The notes below the pieces were generated by a model. The model saw nothing but the letters and a program-made list of their open reading frames with translations. It was not told the DNA's origin and did no database searches. A DNA stretch of 64,000 bases, taken from positions 62,001 to 126,000 of the forward strand of contig NZ_CANMSJ010000005.1 in the NCBI RefSeq assembly GCF_947500605.1. Reading direction: 5' to 3'. The translations under genes and the position numbers were made by a program. The DNA comes from an uncultured Lacinutrix sp. (lineage in GTDB: Bacteria; Bacteroidota; Bacteroidia; Flavobacteriales; Flavobacteriaceae). This document shows, piece by piece, positions 1 through 8,105 of this stretch (position 1 is its first letter; every line of letters starts with the position of its first letter).

Positions 1-964
1 CCTCGTTAATAGCGCTCTCAAATAATTCAGACATTATAATTCCTGCCTTTGCTGCTTGTTGTGGTAAAATGCTTTCGTTAGTTAAACCTGGTATAGTATT
101 TATTTCTAATAAATGCGGTTCTCCGTCTTTAAAAATAAATTCACTTCTCGAGAAACCTTTCATTTTTAAGATGTTATACACTTTTTTAGCAAGGGTGTTT
201 ACTTTGTCTTCTTGAGTTTTAGATAATCTTGCAGGTGTGATTTCTTGAGATTTCCCAAGGTATTTGGCTTCATAATCAAAAAAATCGTTCTCACTTACAA
301 TTTCTGTTATTGGTAATACTGTAGTTTCACCTTTATAAGTAATTACACCAACAGAAACTTCTATGCCATCAAGAAAAGATTCTATTATAATTTCGTCGTC
401 TTCTTTAAAAGAGTTGTCTATTGCTGCTTGTAGTGCTTCTTTTTTATGAACTTTCGAAATACCAAAACTACTACCAGCCTTATTAGCTTTTACAAAACAA
501 GGCAATCCTACTTTAGCAATAATCTCATCTTCATTTACGGTATCTCCTAAATTAAGATAATAACTTTCGGCAGTTAAAATACCATAAGGTTTTAGCACAC
601 TTAAGCAATCACGCTTATTAAATGTTAAAGCGGCTTGATAGGCATTACAACTTGTTTGTGGCATGCCAATAAGCTCGAAGTAAGCCTGCATAAAGCCATC
701 TTCTCCGGGAGAACCGTGAATAGCATTAAAAACACAGTCGAAAGTAATTTTTGTTTCGTTAACTAAAACGGAAAAATCGTTTTTATCAACAGGAAATTCC
801 GTATCAAAAGCGTCTACATATACCCATTTGTTTTCAAATATGTGTATGCGGTATGCGTTATACTTATTTTTGTCTAAATTATTATAAACAACGTTACCGC
901 TTTTTAGAGAAATTTGGTATTCGCTAGAATAACCACCCATTATTATGGCAATATTTTTTTTCAT
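1..964 (-). CDS. ddl: D-alanine--D-alanine ligase, 3' end cut by window edge
   Basis: This is an ATP-grasp ligase that joins two D-alanines for peptidoglycan precursor synthesis in the cytoplasm. Reading the minus strand from the ATG at 964 gives 321 codons without a stop. The N-terminus reads MKKNIAIIMGGYSSEYQISL, followed by the family signature IHGSPGEDG and, near the C-terminus, LLEINTIPGLTNES (metal and substrate binding). Flavobacterial Ddl proteins are about 325 residues, so only a few residues should be missing beyond base 1. A TAnnTTTG element lies on the minus strand at 1040-1047. It is divergent from the PASTA/rluD pair. Identification is secure. Confidence 0.95.
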   Translation of the reverse strand, partial: MKKNIAIIMGGYSSEYQISLKSGNVVYNNLDKNKYNAYRIHIFENKWVYVDAFDTEFPVDKNDFSVLVNETKITFDCVFNAIHGSPGEDGFMQAYFELIGMPQTSCNAYQAALTFNKRDCLSVLKPYGILTAESYYLNLGDTVNEDEIIAKVGLPCFVKANKAGSSFGISKVHKKEALQAAIDNSFKEDDEIIIESFLDGIEVSVGVITYKGETTVLPITEIVSENDFFDYEAKYLGKSQEITPARLSKTQEDKVNTLAKKVYNILKMKGFSRSEFIFKDGEPHLLEINTIPGLTNESILPQQAAKAGIIMSELFESAINE

Positions 965-1039
965 CTTTAATTTCCGCGAAAGCGGTAGTCTTAAAACCGT
1001 TAAATTTCGTATAAATTATAAGAAGCAAACCATAAGCTT

Positions 1040-1047
1040 CAAATTTA
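1040..1047 (-). promoter_or_regulatory. Bacteroidota -7 element for ddl
   Basis: The minus strand reads TAAATTTG, an exact match to the Bacteroidota housekeeping sigma -7 consensus TAnnTTTG, 76 bases upstream of the ddl ATG. No clear TTG -33 element was confirmed. Confidence 0.5.
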
Positions 1048-1103
1048 TTTATAAAGCTAAAATATCATTTATTTTATAGCAAACGAAAACCTTTTTGTTT
1101 TTA

Positions 1104-1111
1104 TATATTTG
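1104..1111 (+). promoter_or_regulatory. Bacteroidota -7 element for the PASTA/rluD operon
   Basis: TATATTTG matches TAnnTTTG exactly and lies 63 bases upstream of the PASTA gene start. It is the only such match in the divergent region on this strand. Confidence 0.55.
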
Positions 1112-1174
1112 CATACCTTTTTAGTTGTGAAAATAACGATAAGGCTTTTAATCTTTTTTAATTAAAATTAACCA

Positions 1175-1732
1175 ATGAGTATTATTAAATTTCTAACAAG
1201 TAAAACGTTTTTTAAGCAGCTTGCCTTAGCTTTAATTGCACTATTAGTTTTATGCTTTATTATTATTAAGTGGTTAAATATTACCACTAATCATGGTAAC
1301 TTTGAAGTTGTTCCAAATTTAACAGGAAAGTCTATAGATGTTGCTAAAATAGAATTAGACGAAAATAATCTAGTTATGGAAATTCAGGATTCTGCTAATT
1401 TTAATCCAGACTATCCTAGATACTCTGTAATAGAGCAAGAGCCTCCAGCAGGAGAAAATGTAAAAGAAAATAGAAAAATATACCTAACACTTAATCCTTC
1501 AGGATATAGAAAAATACCTGTACCAAATATTCTTAATCGTACTTTTCGTCAAGCAAGACCTACTTTAGAGGCTTTAAATTTTGAAATAGGTAAGAAAACA
1601 TATGTAGATAATATAGGTAAAGACGAAGTGTTAAACTTACGTTTTGAAGGCAAGGTTTTAAAACCTGGGACTTTACTACCAAAACACTCTAAAATAGATG
1701 TTGTTTTAGGAAATGGTAACCGTCCTAACTAA
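1175..1732 (+). CDS. PASTA-domain membrane protein
   Basis: This 185-residue protein has one N-terminal membrane helix (about residues 15-36) and two PASTA domains (about 42-110 and 112-182, beginning FEVVPNLTGKS and YRKIPVPNIL). PASTA domains typically bind peptidoglycan or muropeptides. Here there is no kinase or transpeptidase domain attached, so it is a stand-alone membrane-anchored PASTA protein facing the periplasm. It is followed 7 bases later by rluD and lies beside ddl. This PASTA/rluD/ddl neighbourhood fits a cell-wall role, but the exact function is unknown. Confidence 0.85.
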   Translation: MSIIKFLTSKTFFKQLALALIALLVLCFIIIKWLNITTNHGNFEVVPNLTGKSIDVAKIELDENNLVMEIQDSANFNPDYPRYSVIEQEPPAGENVKENRKIYLTLNPSGYRKIPVPNILNRTFRQARPTLEALNFEIGKKTYVDNIGKDEVLNLRFEGKVLKPGTLLPKHSKIDVVLGNGNRPN

Positions 1733-1739
1733 ATTTTAA

Positions 1740-2786
1740 ATGGATAAATATACACCACAATTACCAGAGCAAAACGAAGCTGGAGAAACAGTTTACGAGC
1801 ACCACGCATTTATTGCAGATAAAGGGCAATCTCCTTTACGTATAGATAAATGGCTTATGAATAAAGTCGAAAATGCAACTAGAAGTAAAATTCAAGCTGC
1901 AGCTAAAGACGGTCATATATATGTAAACGACATCGCAGTTAAATCGAACTATAAGGTTAAGCCAGAAGATAAAATAAGAGTACTATTATCGCATCCACCT
2001 TTCGAAAATTTATTGGTTGGAGAAGATATGCCTTTAGATATCGTTTACGAAGACGAAACACTTTTGGTAGTTAATAAGCCTGCTGGAATTGTAGTGCACC
2101 CAGGACATGGAAACTATTCTGGAACTTTAATTAATGGATTGATTTATCACTTTGAAAACTTACCTAAAAATTCTAGTGATAGACCGGGTTTAGTACATAG
2201 AATAGATAAAGATACCAGTGGATTGTTAGTTGTTGCTAAAACAGAAAAAGCAATGGCACATTTATCTAAGCAATTTAAAGACAAAACTAGCGAACGCGAG
2301 TATGTTGCTATTGTTTGGGGAAACATGAAAGAAGACGAAGGTACCATAGAAGGTAACATTGGTCGTCATCCTAAAAATAGATTGCAAAACACTGTGTTTT
2401 TTGATGATGAAGCAGATAAAGGTAGGCACGCAGTAACACATTATAAAGTGTTAGAGCGTTTAACCTATGTTACTTTAGTGGCATGTAAACTAGAAACTGG
2501 TAGAACACACCAAATTCGTGTACACATGAAATACATTGGACATACTTTATTTAACGACGAACGTTATGGTGGTGAGCGTATTTTAAAAGGAACAACATTT
2601 ACCAAATATAAACAATTTGTAGATAACTGTTTTAAAATATTACCACGTCAAGCACTACATGCTAAAACATTAGGATTTGTACATCCAGTTACAAATGAGT
2701 TTATGAGTTTTGAAGCTCCTATACCTCAAGACATGCACGAGTGTATCGAGAAGTGGAGAGGTTATAGCACGCATTTAGAGGCTTAA
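1740..2786 (+). CDS. rluD: 23S rRNA pseudouridine synthase, RluD/RluA family
   Basis: The 348-residue protein has an S4 RNA-binding domain (about 30-95) followed by the RluA-type catalytic domain. The signature HRIDKDTSG is at 153-161, with the catalytic aspartate at D156; the later motif GRTHQIRVH is also present. RluD isomerises uridines in the 23S rRNA helix-69 loop during ribosome assembly. The gene starts 7 bases after the PASTA gene, so the two are probably co-transcribed. The family assignment is certain; RluD rather than another RluA-type member is inferred from the S4 domain and the Bacteroidota context. Confidence 0.93.
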   Translation: MDKYTPQLPEQNEAGETVYEHHAFIADKGQSPLRIDKWLMNKVENATRSKIQAAAKDGHIYVNDIAVKSNYKVKPEDKIRVLLSHPPFENLLVGEDMPLDIVYEDETLLVVNKPAGIVVHPGHGNYSGTLINGLIYHFENLPKNSSDRPGLVHRIDKDTSGLLVVAKTEKAMAHLSKQFKDKTSEREYVAIVWGNMKEDEGTIEGNIGRHPKNRLQNTVFFDDEADKGRHAVTHYKVLERLTYVTLVACKLETGRTHQIRVHMKYIGHTLFNDERYGGERILKGTTFTKYKQFVDNCFKILPRQALHAKTLGFVHPVTNEFMSFEAPIPQDMHECIEKWRGYSTHLEA

Positions 2787-2812
2787 ATTGATGTAGTTAA
2801 TAGGGGTTTAGT

Positions 2813-3964
2813 ATGAGAAAGATTGTTGTAATACTTTTTATTGCTTTGGGTTTAAATTCTATTTTAGCTCAAGTAGATAAGAATATTCACGCGTTAGATT
2901 CCATGCAAAATCTTTTAACCACAGATGTTAAAGATATAATCGATAGTAATTTAATTGATAAAAAAGTTGTGTTTTTAGGAGAAGCGCAACATAATTTTGG
3001 ATCAGATTTTTTAGCTAAAACAGAATTTGTAAAGTATTTAGTATTAGAAAAAGGATATAAAGACATTGCTTTCGAAAGTGATTTTTTTGCACTTTATTTC
3101 AATCATAATAAAAGTGATTTATTCTATTTTTGGTCAGGATCAATACAATGTAAAGCACTTTTTGAATTTCTGAAAGAGCATAATGTTACTATTTGGGGCT
3201 TCGATAATCAACTGTATTCTATTTATACACAGAATAATTTCGCGATTAAATTAGAAGAGTTTTTAAAGACAAATGCTATTGATTTTGATGAAAACTTTAT
3301 CAAAACAACAGAATTCTATATTAAAAACAGAAAAAAAGCTAATAAAGTAGTTGGTAAAGATAATTTAGCCTATTTGCTTCGTGAAGTAGAAAGACTATTA
3401 AAAGACAATAAAGTTAATAAAGATAAGCTTTGGTTTCAATTCTTAGAAAGTTACAAAAGTGATATTCTAATAAATTCAAAACACAAAAGTAATAATAAGG
3501 GAATACCAATTAGAGATCGTCAAATGGCTAAAAATCTAGATTTCCTTGTTAAAACAAACCCTGATAAAAAGTTTATTGTTTGGTTAGCGAACGCGCATAT
3601 GGCAAAACATGAATATAAGTTCATGAAAGGTCAAACCATGGGCAGTCAATTTGTAAATTTAAATCCTGATATTTCTTATCATATTGCTGTTTCATCTGTT
3701 TTTATGCAATGGAGAAAACCTAAATGGTTAGATAAAATGAGTAAGGACGAGAATAATTTACTTCATTTTTTACCTTCGCTTGATAACAATTATTTTATAG
3801 ATTCTAAGCAGCTTATTAACGATAATCCTGAATACGAAGACAAAGAGTATGTGGGAATGTTTAATTTAAATAAGCATAAAACCAATTGGTTTAAACACTT
3901 TGATGCTTTAGTTTTTATTTCTAAAGGAGAAGCTGTAGCATATCCCGAACGAAAATTAGATTAG
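2813..3964 (+). CDS. Exported erythromycin-esterase-like protein
   Basis: The 383-residue protein has a signal peptide (MRKIVVILFIALGLNSILAQ). The mature part resembles the erythromycin esterase (Ere) / polyketide-hydrolase-like superfamily: FLGEAQHNFGSDF (56-66) matches the GEATHG-type block, AFESDFFALY follows, and WLANAHMAKHEYKF matches the HN-H block near the C-terminus. Macrolide hydrolysis is known only for a few members, and many relatives in Bacteroidota have no known substrate, so this should not be called a resistance gene. It follows rluD by 26 bases and may be read from the same promoter. Confidence 0.65.
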   Translation: MRKIVVILFIALGLNSILAQVDKNIHALDSMQNLLTTDVKDIIDSNLIDKKVVFLGEAQHNFGSDFLAKTEFVKYLVLEKGYKDIAFESDFFALYFNHNKSDLFYFWSGSIQCKALFEFLKEHNVTIWGFDNQLYSIYTQNNFAIKLEEFLKTNAIDFDENFIKTTEFYIKNRKKANKVVGKDNLAYLLREVERLLKDNKVNKDKLWFQFLESYKSDILINSKHKSNNKGIPIRDRQMAKNLDFLVKTNPDKKFIVWLANAHMAKHEYKFMKGQTMGSQFVNLNPDISYHIAVSSVFMQWRKPKWLDKMSKDENNLLHFLPSLDNNYFIDSKQLINDNPEYEDKEYVGMFNLNKHKTNWFKHFDALVFISKGEAVAYPERKLD

Positions 3965-4049
3965 CCTATTTTAGAATAGAATAAATCTTTGTTAATGGTA
4001 TTTTAAAAGCACTCATATTATTGTAAATTCGTAGTAGAAAAAAGAATTT

Positions 4050-4808
4050 ATGAAACTAGTATTGTCACCAGCAAAATCATTAGATTTTGAAAGTAAATTA
4101 CCAACAGAAAAAACTACCGAAGCTCAGTTTTTAAAACAGTCAGAGCGTATAAGCAAAGTACTTAAAAAGAAGTCGGCTAAGGCAATTTCAGAATTAATGC
4201 ACGTTAGTGATGCTTTAGGGCAACTTAATTACGAGCGTAATCAAAATTGGCAATTACCATTTACTAAAGATAATGCAAGACAAGCGGTTTATGCTTTTAG
4301 TGGCGATGTTTATAGAGGTTTAGATGCTTATACAATACCTACAGATAAAATAGAAGTACTGCAAGATAAAGTAAGAATCCTTTCCGGTTTATATGGTGTT
4401 TTAAAACCATTAGATTTAATGCAAGCGTATAGATTGGAGATGGGCACAAAATTACCAATCAGTACAAAAAAGAACCTTTACGAATTCTGGAAAAAAGATG
4501 TGGTAACAGCTTTAAATCAAGAATTAGAAGACGATGAGGTTTTTGTAAATTTAGCAAGTAAAGAATACTTTAAAGCTATAGATGTAAAGGCATTAAAAGT
4601 GCCAGTTATAACTGTAGATTTTAAAGAATTTAAAGATGGTAAATATAAAATTGTTGCCTTCTATGCTAAACTAGCAAGAGGATTAATGGCTAGATATATT
4701 GTAGACACTAATGCGCAAACAATAGAAGATTTAAAAGGGTTTACAACCGAAGGTTACGGTTTAAGCGACGAGCTTTCAACCGAAAACCATTTAATTTTTA
4801 CAAGATAA
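4050..4808 (+). CDS. yaaA: Peroxide stress protein YaaA (UPF0246)
   Basis: This 252-residue protein matches the YaaA family at full length: it begins MKLVLSPAKSLDFESKLP and contains RILSGLYGVLKPLDLMQAYRLE and the conserved block ending in KGFTTEGYGLS. In E. coli YaaA binds DNA and limits iron-dependent damage during peroxide stress; this role is transferred by family only. The gene stands alone and is followed by a two-hairpin repeat that may also end transcription. Confidence 0.9.
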   Translation: MKLVLSPAKSLDFESKLPTEKTTEAQFLKQSERISKVLKKKSAKAISELMHVSDALGQLNYERNQNWQLPFTKDNARQAVYAFSGDVYRGLDAYTIPTDKIEVLQDKVRILSGLYGVLKPLDLMQAYRLEMGTKLPISTKKNLYEFWKKDVVTALNQELEDDEVFVNLASKEYFKAIDVKALKVPVITVDFKEFKDGKYKIVAFYAKLARGLMARYIVDTNAQTIEDLKGFTTEGYGLSDELSTENHLIFTR

Positions 4809-4825
4809 ATTACTTTGTTTAGCAG

Positions 4826-4887
4826 CACCTTCCTTAAGTTAAAGGAAGGTGTGTTTTACTTTAGTAAAACTCGGATGGTTTGAAGAA
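4826..4887 (+). repeat. Dispersed two-hairpin repeat, copy 1
   Basis: A perfect hairpin (CACCTTCCTT 4826-4835 with AAGGAAGGTG 4842-4851) is followed by a second (GTTTTAC 4853-4859 with GTAAAAC 4864-4870) and a conserved single-stranded tail, TCGGATGGTTTGAAGAA. A related copy is at 21791-21848. In this position it could serve as the yaaA terminator. Confidence 0.75.
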
Positions 4888-4958
4888 AAAGGCGAAGCAC
4901 TTTTTAAAACAAAGCGCTATAATTTTTTTCAATTATTAACTAAAAGTAAGAGCACTAA

Positions 4959-5090
4959 TTAAGGTTTGATTTTTTTAGTAATTTCAATTTTGGTTTCTGG
5001 TCTTACGCGTTTTTTAATCTTAGGTCTTCTCACACCGTGAGTTCCTCTATTAATTTTTCCGCGTTTTGTCTTTTTATCTCCTCTTCCCAT
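4959..5090 (-). CDS. Small basic ribosomal protein, bTHX (Thx) family
   Basis: This 43-codon gene begins MGRGDKKTKRGKINRGTHGV and ends TKKIKP. It matches the Thx (bTHX) 30S ribosomal protein family of Thermus, whose start is MGKGDRRTRRGKIWRGTYG: the GxGD(K/R)(K/R)TxRGKIxRGT pattern and the strongly basic composition are shared. Thx sits in the head of the 30S subunit and stabilises 16S rRNA contacts. The gene lies alone on the minus strand between yaaA and the PLDc_N/TPR gene. Length, start context and family pattern all agree. Confidence is limited only by its size. Confidence 0.85.
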   Translation of the reverse strand: MGRGDKKTKRGKINRGTHGVRRPKIKKRVRPETKIEITKKIKP

Positions 5091-5176
5091 TTAAATTTTG
5101 TTATTGGTTTCCTTGAAGATACTAATATTTTGAGGCTTTCTTTACTATATTTAGAACTTTAAACTAATTTTAACTA

Positions 5177-5902
5177 ATGTATTATTATTATCTAATTGTT
5201 GCACTACAAGTGTTTTGTATTTATCATGTAATTAAGAATAGAAACCAATATTATTGGATCTTTCTAATCTTATTTGTGCCCGCAATAGGTTCAATTATAT
5301 ACCTAATTACTCAGGTTTATAATAAGCGTGATGCTACAATTATAAAAGAAAACTTAACATCGGTTTTAATACCAACAAAACGCGTTAAGGATTTAGAGAA
5401 GAAACTTCAGTTTTCCGAAACCTTTCAAAACAGATTAGACTTAGCAGATGCTTTGTTCGAAATGAAAGATTATAAAAATGCAATCACGCATTACGAAATA
5501 ACTTTAAAAGACGAAACTCAGAATAATTACTTCATATTAGAAAAACTAATAGCATCTTACTATAGTTTAAAAGATTATAATAAAACTATCGCTTACGCGG
5601 AAGCACTAAAGAAGCATCCGGAATTTAGTAAATCGAAATCAGAATTTATCTACGGACTAGCATTAGATAAAACAGGACAGTCTGAAGCTGCCGAAAAATA
5701 TTTAAAAGCGATAGATCAACGCTATTCTAATTATAGCGAACGTCTAGTATTGGCTAAATTTTATATTGAAAGTAATAAAATTGAAGCAGCAAAAGAGATT
5801 CTAAACGAAATAACAATAGAATCTCAACACATGACAAAGCCAAACAAACGCAAATATAGAGCAACAATTAGCGAGGTTGAAAAGCTGTTAAAAACACTAT
5901 AA
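5177..5902 (+). CDS. Membrane protein with PLDc_N segment and TPR repeats
   Basis: The 241-residue protein starts with two membrane helices (about 2-18 and 26-45, containing IFLILFVPAIGSIIYLI) that look like the PLDc_N segment usually found before cardiolipin-synthase domains. No phospholipase D domain follows. Instead the cytoplasmic part (about 75-240) consists of TPR-like helical pairs, for example FEMKDYKNAITHYEITLK and YSLKDYNKTIAYAEAL. This suggests a membrane-tethered scaffold. The function is unknown. Confidence 0.75.
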   Translation: MYYYYLIVALQVFCIYHVIKNRNQYYWIFLILFVPAIGSIIYLITQVYNKRDATIIKENLTSVLIPTKRVKDLEKKLQFSETFQNRLDLADALFEMKDYKNAITHYEITLKDETQNNYFILEKLIASYYSLKDYNKTIAYAEALKKHPEFSKSKSEFIYGLALDKTGQSEAAEKYLKAIDQRYSNYSERLVLAKFYIESNKIEAAKEILNEITIESQHMTKPNKRKYRATISEVEKLLKTL

Positions 5903-5932
5903 TATTTCTAACAAGTGTATTAAATGAAGTGT

Positions 5933-5958
5933 TGTCATTCTTGCGAAGGCAGGAATCC
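5933..5958 (+). repeat. ATTCCTGC...GCAGGAAT dispersed repeat
   Basis: The sequence TTGTCATTCTTGCGAAGGCAGGAATCC is a copy of a short palindromic family also present at 21914-21936 and three times within 26446-26558. It lies between the PLDc_N/TPR gene and the glycosylase-like gene. Confidence 0.7.
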
Positions 5959-6022
5959 GCTTTAAAAATGAAAATGCTTAGCAATAGAATAATTTAAAAG
6001 ACCACTGCCTTTTTAGGAATAC

Positions 6023-6715
6023 ATGTTTCAACACAAACATCCATACCAACCATTTATTAAAAACGACACTAAAAAACTTATTGTCGGTACGTTGCCACCT
6101 CCAAGATTTACTACAGGAAACCTATTAGAAAAAGATGTGAATTTCTGTTACGGCAGTTATTACAATAGTTTATGGTTATTTATAGAGAAGATTCATAACC
6201 TTAATTTGCGTTACGATAATTCCATCGAAGCAATTAAACAAAGACAAGACTTTTTAATTAAACACAAAATAGGTGTTTGCGATATTGTAGAAAGTTGCGA
6301 ACGCGAGAAAATTGATGCATCAGATATTGGAATGCAAAACATTGTACTTCGGGATGTTATTGCTTACATAAAACAATATCCAAGTATAGAAACAATTATA
6401 TTTATTGGCGGAAAATCTAAAAATGGTCCAGAGTATTTCTTCAGAAAACATATAAAAGACTACAATATAAAGCTCGAATTAGTTTCAAAGGAAACGCCCA
6501 GAGTCCATCAATTTGAGCTGGTAGGTCATTCAGAATGCAGTGAAGAATCTCTGCAAAGCAAGAATAGAATTATTAAAACAGTCTCGTTAACCTCGTCTTC
6601 TGGAGCGGCAAATATTTCTATAGGTAGTAATCCATTATACAAACAACTTAAAGCTAGTAACCCTAAATTTAATACGTTCGATTTTAGAGTGCTTCAATAC
6701 AGCGAATACCTTTAG
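6023..6715 (+). CDS. Uracil-DNA glycosylase superfamily protein
   Basis: The 230-residue protein has the layout of single-domain UDG-superfamily enzymes: LIVGTLPPPRF near the N-terminus (motif with the catalytic-loop position), CYGSYYNSLW (43-52) as the base-pocket block, a central IETIIFIGGKS strand, and SLTSSSGAANIS in the position of the minor-groove intercalation loop. UDG enzymes remove uracil or mismatched bases. Residues about 167-183 (starting VGHSECSEESL) are encoded by a dispersed repeat inserted in frame between two conserved blocks. The stop codon directly abuts the convergent gene at 6716. The subfamily is not resolved. Confidence 0.65.
   Translation: MFQHKHPYQPFIKNDTKKLIVGTLPPPRFTTGNLLEKDVNFCYGSYYNSLWLFIEKIHNLNLRYDNSIEAIKQRQDFLIKHKIGVCDIVESCEREKIDASDIGMQNIVLRDVIAYIKQYPSIETIIFIGGKSKNGPEYFFRKHIKDYNIKLELVSKETPRVHQFELVGHSECSEESLQSKNRIIKTVSLTSSSGAANISIGSNPLYKQLKASNPKFNTFDFRVLQYSEYL
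6524..6550 (+). repeat. GTCATTC...GAAGAATC repeat inside a coding region
   Basis: The sequence GGTCATTCAGAATGCAG-TGAAGAATCT matches the core of the 69-bp tandem array at 37597-37832 and the copy at 18474. Here it is read in frame as GHSECSEES inside the glycosylase-like gene. Confidence 0.8.
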
Positions 6716-7975
6716 TTAAGATTTTTTCAGTTGCTTATTAATTTTCTTAATAGCAGACTCAATAGATTTTTCGGGTTCTATAATATTGTATTCTCCCCAA
6801 AACTCAGGATCGGAAAAACCAGAGGCTTCATCGGCTAAAATAGTATAATGTTTTAACCTGTTTTTTGGCCTGTTAACAAAGGCAGTAGTATTGTTGTTCC
6901 AATCGGTAATTGCCATTTCACTATGTAAAGTGTAACGACTATTAAATAGCCTGTTGTCCCATTTTACTTTAAAAGTTAAAAAGATATTACTGTATCCAAA
7001 ATACCATTTACCATCTTTAACTCTATAGTTTACACGAAAGGAAGCTTCACTAGGATATACTGTTGCTTTATTGGGTTTCTTTTTTACAAATAGTGCGCTT
7101 GCTTGTTCTCTGTTGCTTACATTAAGATTATAGACAGCACTTGTTAAAGCATAATTTTCGGCATCAATATAGAGCTTGCCATAATACATTGGTCTAGTAA
7201 TATTCTCCTTTTGCTCGAAACTCACAACAAAAACCAACTTGTTATTTATTTGCGTAGATTTATTAAAACTGAAATTATAATCTTTAAAATCTTCGTTATT
7301 AAAAATGTACTCAGGATATTTAATAATGTCTGTATGTAAAGCGCTAAAAGGGCCGCCTTGTAATTTTAGTGCTAAAGTATCTAGTTTAGTATAATCAGTG
7401 TTTTTTCTTGCTTTAATTAACTTAATAGCATCTTTCCTATTTGTGGTATATGGTTGTTTGTGTATTTCTAAAACAGCTTCAGAAAGTGATGCATTCTTAT
7501 TTCGTTTTTTAATCGTTTCTCTGTAGAAACTTGTCATAACAGTTTCTGTATTTAAATAGTTTTCAGCCTTTAAGCTTAATGCCTTTTTTACTAACGTTTC
7601 TGCATCTTTAGGAGCATTAACATCTATTTGTGCTAATACAGTTGCTGCAACAATTAGTTTTATTTTGGAGTTCTTTTTCTTTAATTCAGAAAGTGGTATT
7701 TGTAGTTTTTTATATCCTAAATAAGAGACCAAAACAGCTTTGTCTTTATGCTCCATTGGGACTTTAAGTAAAAACTCGCCTTCGCTATTTGTTACCGTAC
7801 TAATATTGGTGCCAATTACAATTAAATCTGCCAAACCTAAGGCTTTGTTAGAATCTGTATCGATAACTTTACCATTGTATTCTAAGCTGTTTTGTGAGAA
7901 GCAAAAACAGGATAGTAGTAAAAAGACAATAGTAATGATTCTTTGGTTTAACGGACTAATATTTAAGTTTTTCAT
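6716..7975 (-). CDS. Exported protein with CarboxypepD-regulatory-like domain
   Basis: The 419-residue protein has a signal peptide (about 1-27, ending CFCFSQN). A carboxypeptidase-D regulatory-like beta-sandwich follows (about 30-115, LEYNGKVIDTDSNKALGLAD ... VSYLGYKKLQIPL), and then a long region of unknown type. This architecture is common in Bacteroidota, where the first domain also precedes TonB-dependent receptors, but no receptor plug or barrel is present here. It is probably a periplasmic or surface protein of unknown function. Its stop codon abuts that of the convergent glycosylase-like gene with no gap. Confidence 0.75.
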   Translation of the reverse strand: MKNLNISPLNQRIITIVFLLLSCFCFSQNSLEYNGKVIDTDSNKALGLADLIVIGTNISTVTNSEGEFLLKVPMEHKDKAVLVSYLGYKKLQIPLSELKKKNSKIKLIVAATVLAQIDVNAPKDAETLVKKALSLKAENYLNTETVMTSFYRETIKKRNKNASLSEAVLEIHKQPYTTNRKDAIKLIKARKNTDYTKLDTLALKLQGGPFSALHTDIIKYPEYIFNNEDFKDYNFSFNKSTQINNKLVFVVSFEQKENITRPMYYGKLYIDAENYALTSAVYNLNVSNREQASALFVKKKPNKATVYPSEASFRVNYRVKDGKWYFGYSNIFLTFKVKWDNRLFNSRYTLHSEMAITDWNNNTTAFVNRPKNRLKHYTILADEASGFSDPEFWGEYNIIEPEKSIESAIKKINKQLKKS

Positions 7976-8105
7976 AATTTATAGAGTATAGAAATACCAT
8001 TTAAAGTTAGTTGTTTTTAACATATTTCCACTCGTTTTTTATGTTAATTTTAAGAGTCTACTTAGTATAAAGAATCTTATATTTACACATACTTATCAAT
8101 TATAT

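Noticed and set aside
2147-2359. Minus-strand frames inside rluD, guaA, pyrG, secA and others
   Set aside because: They lie opposite conserved coding regions and have no protein-like features.
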